From Collimonas fungivorans (GTDB taxonomy: Bacteria > Pseudomonadota > Gammaproteobacteria > Burkholderiales > Burkholderiaceae_D): a DNA stretch of 64,000 bases. Shown here in pieces: positions 18,342 to 25,310 of the stretch; within the stretch, counting starts at the first letter, position 1, and every line of letters begins with the position of its first letter. Where the stretch lies: NCBI RefSeq assembly GCF_001584145.1, contig NZ_CP013232.1, positions 1,240,001 to 1,304,000 of the forward strand, read 5' to 3'. The position numbers and the translations under genes were made by a program. Under the pieces are notes generated by a model. It was not told the origin of the DNA. It searched no databases and worked only from the letters and a program-made list of their open reading frames with translations.

Positions 18342-19133
18342 TTATAACTTCTCGTCGGCGAAATATTTCTTGTAGATCCGGTCCTGCGTGCCGTCGGCCT
18401 TGATCTGTTCCAGGCCATGGTTGAGCTTGGCCAGCAGTTCGGCGTTGCCCTTCTTGACCGCGATTCCGTAGTATTCCTTGGGGAAAGTTGGATCGTTGAC
18501 GATGCGGAAGCTCTTGCCCGGATTGTTCTTGACGAAATTGGTGACCACGCCGTTGTCGCCGATCACGGCGTCGACGCCGCCGCCTTCCAGTTCCTGGAAC
18601 GCCAGCGGCATCGATTCGAAGCGTTTGACGTTGGGGCTGTTCTTGCCGACCAGGTTCTGTGCCGCTTCATCCGCGGTAGTGGCGCTCTGGACGCCGATCT
18701 TCAATGCTTTCAGGTCTTCGAACTTGGCTACTTTCGAGCTCGACGGCAGCACGATCAGCTGCTTCGCCACGAAATAAGGCTCGGAGAAATCCATGCTCTG
18801 GCGGCGCTGGTCGTTGATCGTGATGGTGGAAATCAGGATATCGCGGTCGCCCTGGGCCAGGGCGTTGAACAGGCCGTCGAACGGCGTGTTGACGATCCTG
18901 ATCTTGAGGCCGGCCTTGTCGGCCACGGCTTTCATGATGTCGATATCGAAGCCGACCAGTTCCTTTTGTTCATTCTCGGAAGCGAAAGGCGCATAAGCGC
19001 CGTCGGCGCCGACCACGTATTCGTTATTGGCGGCGGTCGCCGCCGGGTTGCTGTCCTTTTTTCCGCAGCCGGCCAGGACGGCAAGCGAACACAGCAGTGT
19101 CAAGGCAAGGGCCGGCAGATATCGTTGTTTCAT
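18342..19133 (-). CDS. Amino acid ABC transporter substrate-binding lipoprotein (copy 2 of 3)
   Basis: A 263-residue paralogue of its two neighbours. The lipobox LAGC puts the lipidated cysteine at residue 23. It shares GADGAYAPFASENEQKELVGFDID, FSEPYFVAKQLIVLP and GVQSATTADEAAQN with the other copies. It differs at ligand-lining positions, for example FVAKQLIVLPSS against FEASQLIAVPQG, so the copies may bind different ligands. The gaps to its neighbours are 15 and 26 bases, which indicates a single transcript. Confidence 0.9.
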   Translation of the reverse strand: MKQRYLPALALTLLCSLAVLAGCGKKDSNPAATAANNEYVVGADGAYAPFASENEQKELVGFDIDIMKAVADKAGLKIRIVNTPFDGLFNALAQGDRDILISTITINDQRRQSMDFSEPYFVAKQLIVLPSSSKVAKFEDLKALKIGVQSATTADEAAQNLVGKNSPNVKRFESMPLAFQELEGGGVDAVIGDNGVVTNFVKNNPGKSFRIVNDPTFPKEYYGIAVKKGNAELLAKLNHGLEQIKADGTQDRIYKKYFADEKL

Positions 19134-19148
19134 GTTTTTTCCCGGCGG

Positions 19149-19940
19149 TTATTTAGCAGAGTCGGTGGCAGAGTCGGCAAAATACTTGGCGTAGATCTTG
19201 TCGTAAGTGCCGTCGGCCTTGATTGCCGCCAGCCCTTTGTTGACCTTGGCCAGCAGCTCGGTGTTGCCCTTCTTGACCGCAATGCCGTAATACTCTTTGG
19301 AGAAGGCAGGGTCGGAAATCAGGCGGAAACCTTCGGACGGATTGTTCTTGATGTAGTTCTTGACCACGCCGTTGTCGGATACCACGGCTTCAACGCCGCC
19401 GCCTTCCAGCTCCTTCATGACCAAGGTCGCCGATTCCAGGCGCTTGATGTTGGGATTGTTCTTGCCCAGTTCCTTTTGCACGATCTCGTCGCCGGTGGTA
19501 GCGCTTTGCACGCCCACTTTCATGTTCTTGAGGTCGGCGAATTTGGCGACCTTGGAATTTTTCGGCACCACGATCAGCTGGTTGGCTTCGAAGTAGGGTT
19601 CGGAGAAATCGACAGTCTGCTTGCGTTCGTCGGTAATCGTGATGGCCGAGGCCAGCAGGTCGCGGTCGCCCTGCGCCAGGAAATTGAAGATGCCTTCAAA
19701 CGGCGTGTTGACGAACTTGATCTTGAAACCGCCCTTGTCGGCGATGGCATTCATGACGTCGACATCAAAGCCGACGATTTCCTTTTGTTCATTCTGGTAT
19801 TCGAACGGCGCAAAAGTCGCTTCGGCGCCGACCAGGTATTCGGTCGGCGCAGGCGCCGCCGCCGTTTTCGGTTCCTGCTTGCCGCAAGCCGCCAGCGACA
19901 GAGCGAGTACGCACAGGCCCAGGTTGAAAATGCGATTCAT
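19149..19940 (-). CDS. Amino acid ABC transporter substrate-binding lipoprotein (copy 1 of 3)
   Basis: This is the first gene of the binding-protein/permease operon, 263 residues long. The lipobox LAAC gives Cys19. It has the same fold signature as the other copies: GAEATFAPFEYQNEQKEIVGFDVD, FSEPYFEANQLIVVP and GVQSATTGDEIVQ. A sequence resembling a ribosome binding site (AGGAGC) lies six bases before the ATG. The promoter should lie in the AT-rich stretch 19941-20075. The ligand is unknown. Confidence 0.9.
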   Translation of the reverse strand: MNRIFNLGLCVLALSLAACGKQEPKTAAAPAPTEYLVGAEATFAPFEYQNEQKEIVGFDVDVMNAIADKGGFKIKFVNTPFEGIFNFLAQGDRDLLASAITITDERKQTVDFSEPYFEANQLIVVPKNSKVAKFADLKNMKVGVQSATTGDEIVQKELGKNNPNIKRLESATLVMKELEGGGVEAVVSDNGVVKNYIKNNPSEGFRLISDPAFSKEYYGIAVKKGNTELLAKVNKGLAAIKADGTYDKIYAKYFADSATDSAK

Positions 19941-20076
19941 TGAGTAGCTCCTGTAAGGTCGGTAGAGTGTTTAGCCACGAAATTGGCATATTAACAATAT
20001 TGCCTGGAATAAGCCGCTATTTTAGATTCATCTATGCAAATAACAATGATTTATATAGATAGATTGCAGATAAGGG

Positions 20077-20110
20077 CACCCTAGCCGGCCAGGTGCGGCC
20101 GGCTAGGGTG
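20077..20110. repeat. Perfect 14-bp inverted repeat between the SBP operon and the HTH-PBP regulator
   Basis: Arms CACCCTAGCCGGCC (20077-20090) and GGCCGGCTAGGGTG (20097-20110) surround AGGTGC. It lies 28 bases beyond the stop of the minus-strand regulator gene and could end its transcript, although no T-run follows. The CACCCTA outer end recalls the GTAGGGTGGGC palindromes elsewhere in the window, but the inner part differs. Confidence 0.7.
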
Positions 20111-20137
20111 GACTTCGCCGAATTCCATGACGGAGCG

Positions 20138-21214
20138 TTATTGCAGGCTCTCGAATGCTTCCGACAGCGACAGTATCTCGCCGGTGGCGCTGCCGTCGTA
20201 GCCGTTGAGCTGGTTGACTATGTCGCGGAACGAGGCTGATTGCAGGATGGCGATGACCTGCTGCATCAGCGGGTCTTTCATGGTTGCGCTGGAGACGGCG
20301 AAGAAATAGCGTTCGCGCACCAGCGGGATGAAATCCAGGCCGAAACGGTGGGCGGCGGTCTGTACGCCGAAACCGACATCGGCCATGCCGCTGGCGATAA
20401 AGGCGGCAATCGCCGAGTGCGTGAATTCGGCGGTTTCGAAACCTTCGATGGCGGTCGGCGACAGTGCTTGCCGGGACAGCATCAGCTCCAGCAGCATGCG
20501 GGTGCCGGAACCGGTCTGGCGATTGACGAACAACACGCCCTCGCGGCTCAGGTCGGGCAGGCCGGCAATGTTTTTCGGATTGCCGGGCGCCACCATCAAG
20601 CCCTGGTTGCGCACCGCCAGGTGGATCAGGCAGTGCTTGTCTTTATTCAACCAATGACTATAGCTGGCCACCGACGCATCTTCAAACTCTCCCAAAGGCA
20701 CGTGAAAACCGGCCAGGTCGCATTCTTGCCGCGCCAGCGCCGCCACCGCATCGGCGCTGTTGCGATAGCGCAGTTCTACCGGCAAGCGGCGTTCATTCAG
20801 CTGGTTCAGCAGCGCGGCGACGGCAAAACCGTGGCTGGCGTTGAGGCGGATCACCTGCGGCTGGCCGCTCACCGTCTTGCTCAGCTCGCCTTCCAGTTCG
20901 GAGGCCAGGGTTTCCAGCGTCGGCGACAAACGCGCGGCGATGCGGCGGTCGGCCCAGATCAGCTTTTCCGCCAGCGGCAGCAAGCGGCTGCCGCGCCCGC
21001 GGCCGGTGCTGATCAGCGGATGGCCGAACATCCGCTCGGCGTCGCGCAGCAAGCCCCAGGCATGGCGGTAGGAATTGCCTGTCTGTTTGGCGGCATTGGC
21101 GATGGAACCGGTCTCCTGGATGGCGGTAAGCAGGGCCAGCAGTACGGCAGTATCCAGAGGCGGCTCGGTGTCGCGCGAGATTTCCCAGTGCGGCTTGATT
21201 TTGACTTTATACAT
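20138..21214 (-). CDS. ModE/LysR-type HTH regulator with periplasmic-binding-fold ligand domain (putative formate/oxalate regulator)
   Basis: A 358-residue one-component regulator. Residues 20-95 form a winged helix like ModE and LysR proteins (AIQETGSIANAAKQTGNSYRHAWGLL), ending in GRGRGSRLLPLAEKL. Residues 120-340 match a PBP-like ligand domain of the molybdate/ModA-related type (FVNRQTGSGTRMLLELML, GMADVGFGVQTAAHRF). It is divergent from the oxalate/formate antiporter gene and upstream of the fds operon. This placement matches regulators of formate dehydrogenase in related bacteria such as Cupriavidus (FdsR), but equivalence is inferred. A ligand such as molybdate, formate or oxalate is plausible. 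Confidence 0.8.
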   Translation of the reverse strand: MYKVKIKPHWEISRDTEPPLDTAVLLALLTAIQETGSIANAAKQTGNSYRHAWGLLRDAERMFGHPLISTGRGRGSRLLPLAEKLIWADRRIAARLSPTLETLASELEGELSKTVSGQPQVIRLNASHGFAVAALLNQLNERRLPVELRYRNSADAVAALARQECDLAGFHVPLGEFEDASVASYSHWLNKDKHCLIHLAVRNQGLMVAPGNPKNIAGLPDLSREGVLFVNRQTGSGTRMLLELMLSRQALSPTAIEGFETAEFTHSAIAAFIASGMADVGFGVQTAAHRFGLDFIPLVRERYFFAVSSATMKDPLMQQVIAILQSASFRDIVNQLNGYDGSATGEILSLSEAFESLQ

Positions 21215-21382
21215 TATGCAAAATATAGCCTATTGAGTGCCTTGGCTGCCAGTGATATTTTTCATATATTCAGGTGGAAATATAGGGGAAAATACGTATA
21301 ACAAAAAATATTTTTGATATAAAACTATATGTAAGTAATTACCTATGGTACATATAAGCTTTTTTAATTTCCGGGGGGAAAA
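21215..21382. promoter_or_regulatory. Divergent promoter region with paired 13-mers
   Basis: This AT-rich spacer separates the regulator from the OFA antiporter gene. It contains ATATTTTTCATAT at 21255-21267 and ATATTTTTGATAT at 21308-21320, the same 13-mer with one change. They start 53 bases apart, close to five helical turns. Such phased direct repeats suit a dimeric or tetrameric winged-helix regulator, and the adjacent gene encodes one. The binding itself is not shown. Confidence 0.5.
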
Positions 21383-23020
21383 GTGGGATTTTTAGATAAA
21401 GAGCGGACCATTGCAGGTCCCGGTTTCAATCGTTGGCTGGTGCCGCCTGCGGCACTGGCAATTCATTTGTGTATCGGCATGGCTTACGGCTTTTCCGTGT
21501 TCTGGCTGCCGCTGTCGAAGGCAATCGGGATCAAGGAGTCGCTGGCCTGTTCCAAGGATATGAGTTTCTTTGCCGAAATATTCGCCAGTACTTGCGACTG
21601 GAAGATTTCGATGCTGGGCTGGATCTACACCATGTTCTTCGTCCTTTTGGGAACATCGGCAGCGATCTGGGGCGGCTGGCTGGAGCACGTCGGTCCGCGC
21701 AAGGCAGGTTTTGTGGCGGCCTTGTGCTGGTGCGGCGGTTTGCTGATTTCGGCATTCGGCGTCTACCACCACCAGATCTGGCTGATGTGGATAGGCTCCG
21801 GCCTGATCGGCGGTGTCGGCCTCGGGCTGGGTTATATCTCGCCGGTGTCGACCCTGATCAAGTGGTTCCCTGATCGCCGCGGCATGGCGACCGGCATGGC
21901 GATCATGGGCTTCGGCGGCGGTGCGCTGATCGGCAGCCCGCTGGCGGACAAGCTGATGAAGCATTTCGCTTCCGATGTGTCGGTCGGCGTCTGGCAGACC
22001 TTCGTCGTCATGGCCCTGATCTACTTCGTGTTCATGATGGCTGGCGCCTTCGGCTACCGGATTCCGCCTAGCGGCTGGAAGCCGGCCGGCTGGACGCCGC
22101 CTGCCGCCAACGGCAATGCGATGATCACCCAGCATCACGTGCACGTCAGCAAGGTGTGGGGCATCCCGCAGTTCTGGCTGGTATGGCTGGTGCTGTGCTT
22201 GAACGTCTCGGCCGGCATCGGCGTGATCGGCATGGCTTCGCCGATGCTGCAGGAAGTGTTCGGCGGCCATCTGCTCGGCGTGGGCACCAAGTTTACCGAA
22301 CTGTCGCTGGAGCAAAAAGGCGCGATTGCAGCGATTGCCGCCGGCTTTACCGGCCTGATCAGCCTGTTCAATATCGGCGGCCGTTTCGTCTGGGCTTCCT
22401 GCTCGGACTACATCGGACGCAAGATGACTTACGTGGTGTTCTTTGTGCTTGGCTTCATCCTGTATGTGAGCTTGCCTTGGTCAGGTGCAGCCGGCAGCGT
22501 AGCCTTGTTCGTGACTGCGGTGTGCCTGATCCTGTCGATGTATGGCGGCGGTTTTGCAACCGTGCCGGCCTACCTGGCTGACCTGTTCGGTACCCAGATG
22601 GTGGGCGCGATCCACGGCCGCCTGCTGACTGCATGGGCGACTGCCGGCATTCTCGGCCCGGTGGTGGTGAACTACATGCGCGAATACCAGATCTCGCTGG
22701 GCATGCCGCGCGAATCGGTCTACAACACCACGATGTATATCCTGGCCGGTTTCCTGGTAGTCGGCTTGCTGTGCAACCTGATGATCAAGCCGATTGCCGA
22801 AAAGCATTTCATGACGCCGGAAGAACTGGCGCGTGAAAAGAAACTGGCACACGAACAGGCTTCGGCCAATCCGGACGTGACGGTTTCAGCCGAAGACATG
22901 GCGCGTATCGGCAGCGGCGGCAGCCCGCTGGTGTTATGGTTGTCGTGGGCGGCAGTGGTTATTCCGCTGGTGTGGGGAATCTCGATTACCCTGCAGAAAT
23001 CTGCAGTATTGTTTAAGTAG
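21383..23020 (+). CDS. OFA-family MFS transporter (oxalate/formate antiporter-like)
   Basis: A 545-residue inner-membrane carrier of the oxalate:formate antiporter branch of the major facilitator superfamily. It begins at GTG, with GGGGGGAA directly upstream. The first helix is LAIHLCIGMAYGFSVFWLPL. Other family features are GYISPVSTLIKWFPDRRGMATGMAIMGFGGGA, abbreviated here to GYISPVSTLIKWFPDRR and MATGMAIMGFGGGA, and NIGGRFVWASCSDYIGRK in the central loop region. A long C-terminal tail follows the twelfth helix, and a further hydrophobic segment ends the protein. Its place between the regulator and fdsGBACD suggests that it imports formate or oxalate for the dehydrogenase. Confidence 0.88.
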   Translation: MGFLDKERTIAGPGFNRWLVPPAALAIHLCIGMAYGFSVFWLPLSKAIGIKESLACSKDMSFFAEIFASTCDWKISMLGWIYTMFFVLLGTSAAIWGGWLEHVGPRKAGFVAALCWCGGLLISAFGVYHHQIWLMWIGSGLIGGVGLGLGYISPVSTLIKWFPDRRGMATGMAIMGFGGGALIGSPLADKLMKHFASDVSVGVWQTFVVMALIYFVFMMAGAFGYRIPPSGWKPAGWTPPAANGNAMITQHHVHVSKVWGIPQFWLVWLVLCLNVSAGIGVIGMASPMLQEVFGGHLLGVGTKFTELSLEQKGAIAAIAAGFTGLISLFNIGGRFVWASCSDYIGRKMTYVVFFVLGFILYVSLPWSGAAGSVALFVTAVCLILSMYGGGFATVPAYLADLFGTQMVGAIHGRLLTAWATAGILGPVVVNYMREYQISLGMPRESVYNTTMYILAGFLVVGLLCNLMIKPIAEKHFMTPEELAREKKLAHEQASANPDVTVSAEDMARIGSGGSPLVLWLSWAAVVIPLVWGISITLQKSAVLFK

Positions 23021-23029
23021 TTGAATGAA

Positions 23030-23057
23030 GTAGGGTGGGCAGAAATGCCCACCCTAC
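23030..23057. repeat. GTAGGGTGGGC palindrome, copy 1
   Basis: GTAGGGTGGGC (23030-23040) and its complement GCCCACCCTAC (23047-23057) surround AGAAAT, 10 bases after the antiporter stop. The same 11-mer palindrome recurs near 39.8 kb and 62.04 kb, always between genes. It may also end transcription of the antiporter gene. Confidence 0.8.
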
Positions 23058-23193
23058 GGCAGCAAGACGTTTTAGAAAAAAGTAACAGAGATGCAGGACG
23101 CACCGTAGTGCGCCGATCAAGGTGCATGGTTTCATAACAAGAACATCCAATCTGCGCACCTTTTGTAGTACCGAATACCGGTAGGAGACTGTC

Positions 23194-23715
23194 GTGAAGA
23201 TGCAAATCGAGCCAAGTTCCCAAGTTTCAAAAGCAGTTCCGTCGGAACCGTCCGTCGACCTGGACCAGGTCAAATCCATTATCCAGAAATACCAGGCCAT
23301 GCCCGGCGCCATGCTGCCTGTCTTGCATGCCATCCAGGATGCGCTCGGCTACGTACCGTCGTCGGCGGTGCCTTTGATTGCCGAGCAGCTGAACCTATCG
23401 CGCGCCGAAGTGCATGGCGTGATCAGCTTTTACCACCATTTCCGCCAGCAGCCGGCGGGGCGCCATGTCGTGCAGCTGTGCCGCGCCGAAGCCTGCCAGG
23501 CAGTCGGCGCGGACGCGCTGGCGGCGCATGCCAAGGCAGCCCTCGGCTGCGATTTCCACGGCACTAGCAGCGACGGCCAGTTTACGCTGGAGCCGGTGTA
23601 CTGCCTGGGCCAATGCGCTTGTGGCCCGAGCATGCTGATCGACGACGACCTGCATGCGCGCGTCAGCAGCGACAAATTCAACAGGCTGGTGCGCGCCAAG
23701 CGAGGTGTGGCGTGA
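23194..23715 (+). CDS. fdsG: NAD-dependent formate dehydrogenase gamma subunit
   Basis: This 173-residue NuoE-like subunit carries one [2Fe-2S] cluster in the soluble FdsABG complex that oxidises formate to CO2 and reduces NAD+. The thioredoxin-like ferredoxin part has the cysteine pattern CRAEAC, then CLGQCACGP, matching NuoE/HoxE. The start is GTG at 23194 with AGGAG 8 bases before it; an ATG two codons later is possible. It opens the operon, and its stop overlaps the fdsB start (GTGA). Confidence 0.94.
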   Translation: MKMQIEPSSQVSKAVPSEPSVDLDQVKSIIQKYQAMPGAMLPVLHAIQDALGYVPSSAVPLIAEQLNLSRAEVHGVISFYHHFRQQPAGRHVVQLCRAEACQAVGADALAAHAKAALGCDFHGTSSDGQFTLEPVYCLGQCACGPSMLIDDDLHARVSSDKFNRLVRAKRGVA

Positions 23716-25259
23716 GCATAACCATCTACGTACCACGCGACTCCACTGCACTGGCCTTGGGCGCGAATGAGGTTGCTGCGGCAATCGTCGCCGAGGCGGC
23801 GAAGCGCGGCCAGGAAATCACCCTGGTGCGCAATGGTTCGCGCGGCATGTTCTGGCTGGAGCCGCTGGTCGAGGTAGCTACGGCCGCCGGCCGTGTCGGC
23901 TACGGGCCGGTCGAACCGGAGGATGTTGCGGGCTTGTTCGATGCCGATTTCATGGCTGGCGGCCAGCATCCCCTGGCTTTGGGGCTGGTCGACGAAATTC
24001 CCTATTTGAAGAAGCAGGAACGCCTGACTTTTGCGCGCGTCGGCATTACCGATCCGGTATCGCTGGACGATTACCTGGCGCATGAAGGCTACCAGGGCTT
24101 GCAAAAAGCCCTGGCCATGCAGAGCGCCGATATCGTGCAGGAAGTGCTGGATTCCGGCCTGCGCGGACGAGGCGGCGCGGCTTTCCCGACCGGCATCAAA
24201 TGGAAGACGGTGCTGGGCGCCCAGAGCGCGCAGAAATACATAGTCTGCAACGCCGACGAAGGCGACTCCGGCACGTTTTCCGACCGCATGATCATGGAAG
24301 ACGATCCCTTCGTGCTGGTCGAAGGCATGACGATTGCGGCGCTGGCGGTTGGCGCGACCCGCGGTTATATCTATGTTCGCTCGGAATATCCGCATGCCAT
24401 CGCGGCGCTGGACCAGGCAATAGTTACGGCGAACAGCCGCAATTACCTGGGCGAGAATATCCTCGGCTCGGGCCGCGCCTTCCATCTGGAAGTGCGCAAA
24501 GGCGCCGGCGCCTATATCTGCGGTGAAGAAACCGCCTTGCTGGAGAGTCTGGAAGGCAAGCGCGGCGTGGTGCGCGCCAAGCCGCCGCTGCCGGCGATCG
24601 AAGGCTTGTTCGGCAAACCGACAGTCATCAACAATGTGATTTCTCTGGCCTCGGTACCCATCATCCTGGCGCGCGGCGCCGCCTTTTATAAAAATTACGG
24701 CATGGGGCGTTCGCTCGGCACTCTGCCGATGCAGCTGGCAGGCAATATCCGCCATGGCGGCCTGGTTGAAAAAGCGTTTGGCGTCACCTTGCGCGAATTG
24801 CTGTTCGATTTCGGCGGCGGCACTGCCAGCGGCAAGCCGATACGCGCGGTACAGGTCGGCGGCCCGTTGGGACCGTACTTGCCGCAATCGCTGTTCGACA
24901 CCAAGGTCGATTACGAAGCCTTCGCCGCCGTCGGCGGCATGCTGGGCCATGGCGGCATCGTGGTGTTCGACGATAGCGTCGACATGGCGAAACAGGCGCG
25001 CTACGCGATGGAGTTTTGCGCGGTCGAATCCTGCGGAAAATGCACGCCTTGCCGCATCGGCTCGACCCGTGGCGTGGAAGTGATCGACAAGATCGTCGCC
25101 GGCCAGGCGCAACAGATCCATCTGCTGCGCGACCTGTGCGACACCATGGTCAACGGTTCGCTGTGTGCGATGGGCAGCATGACGCCGCTGCCGGTGCTGT
25201 CGGCGCTCGATCATTTTCCCGAAGATTTCGCCAGCGGCGTGCTCAACAAGGCCGCCTGA
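23712..25259 (+). CDS. fdsB: NAD-dependent formate dehydrogenase beta subunit
   Basis: This 515-residue NuoF-like subunit holds FMN and one [4Fe-4S] cluster and is the site where NAD+ is reduced. The N-terminal part is thioredoxin-like. The NADH/FMN region shows GLRGRGGAAFPTGIKWKTV, CNADEGDSGTFSDR and GAGAYICGEETALLESLEG. The cluster ligands are ESCGKCTPCR and a later cysteine in GSLCAMG. The start is the GTG overlapping the fdsG stop, so translation is coupled; the open frame further upstream lies within fdsG. Confidence 0.95.
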   Translation: MSITIYVPRDSTALALGANEVAAAIVAEAAKRGQEITLVRNGSRGMFWLEPLVEVATAAGRVGYGPVEPEDVAGLFDADFMAGGQHPLALGLVDEIPYLKKQERLTFARVGITDPVSLDDYLAHEGYQGLQKALAMQSADIVQEVLDSGLRGRGGAAFPTGIKWKTVLGAQSAQKYIVCNADEGDSGTFSDRMIMEDDPFVLVEGMTIAALAVGATRGYIYVRSEYPHAIAALDQAIVTANSRNYLGENILGSGRAFHLEVRKGAGAYICGEETALLESLEGKRGVVRAKPPLPAIEGLFGKPTVINNVISLASVPIILARGAAFYKNYGMGRSLGTLPMQLAGNIRHGGLVEKAFGVTLRELLFDFGGGTASGKPIRAVQVGGPLGPYLPQSLFDTKVDYEAFAAVGGMLGHGGIVVFDDSVDMAKQARYAMEFCAVESCGKCTPCRIGSTRGVEVIDKIVAGQAQQIHLLRDLCDTMVNGSLCAMGSMTPLPVLSALDHFPEDFASGVLNKAA

Positions 25260-25310
25260 CTGCCATTCAGATAAACACCACCCACGTTCCATCGGAACCA
25301 GGAGCATGTG

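Noticed and set aside
17521..19940. Assembly artefact from duplicated reads in the SBP array
   Set aside because: The three copies differ at many amino-acid positions and have different lipoboxes and gaps, so they are real paralogues.
18417..19943. A 508-codon plus-strand frame opposite the SBP genes
   Set aside because: Its repeated Asp/Val/Gly-rich pattern is the complement of three paralogous genes, which is why it looks repetitive.
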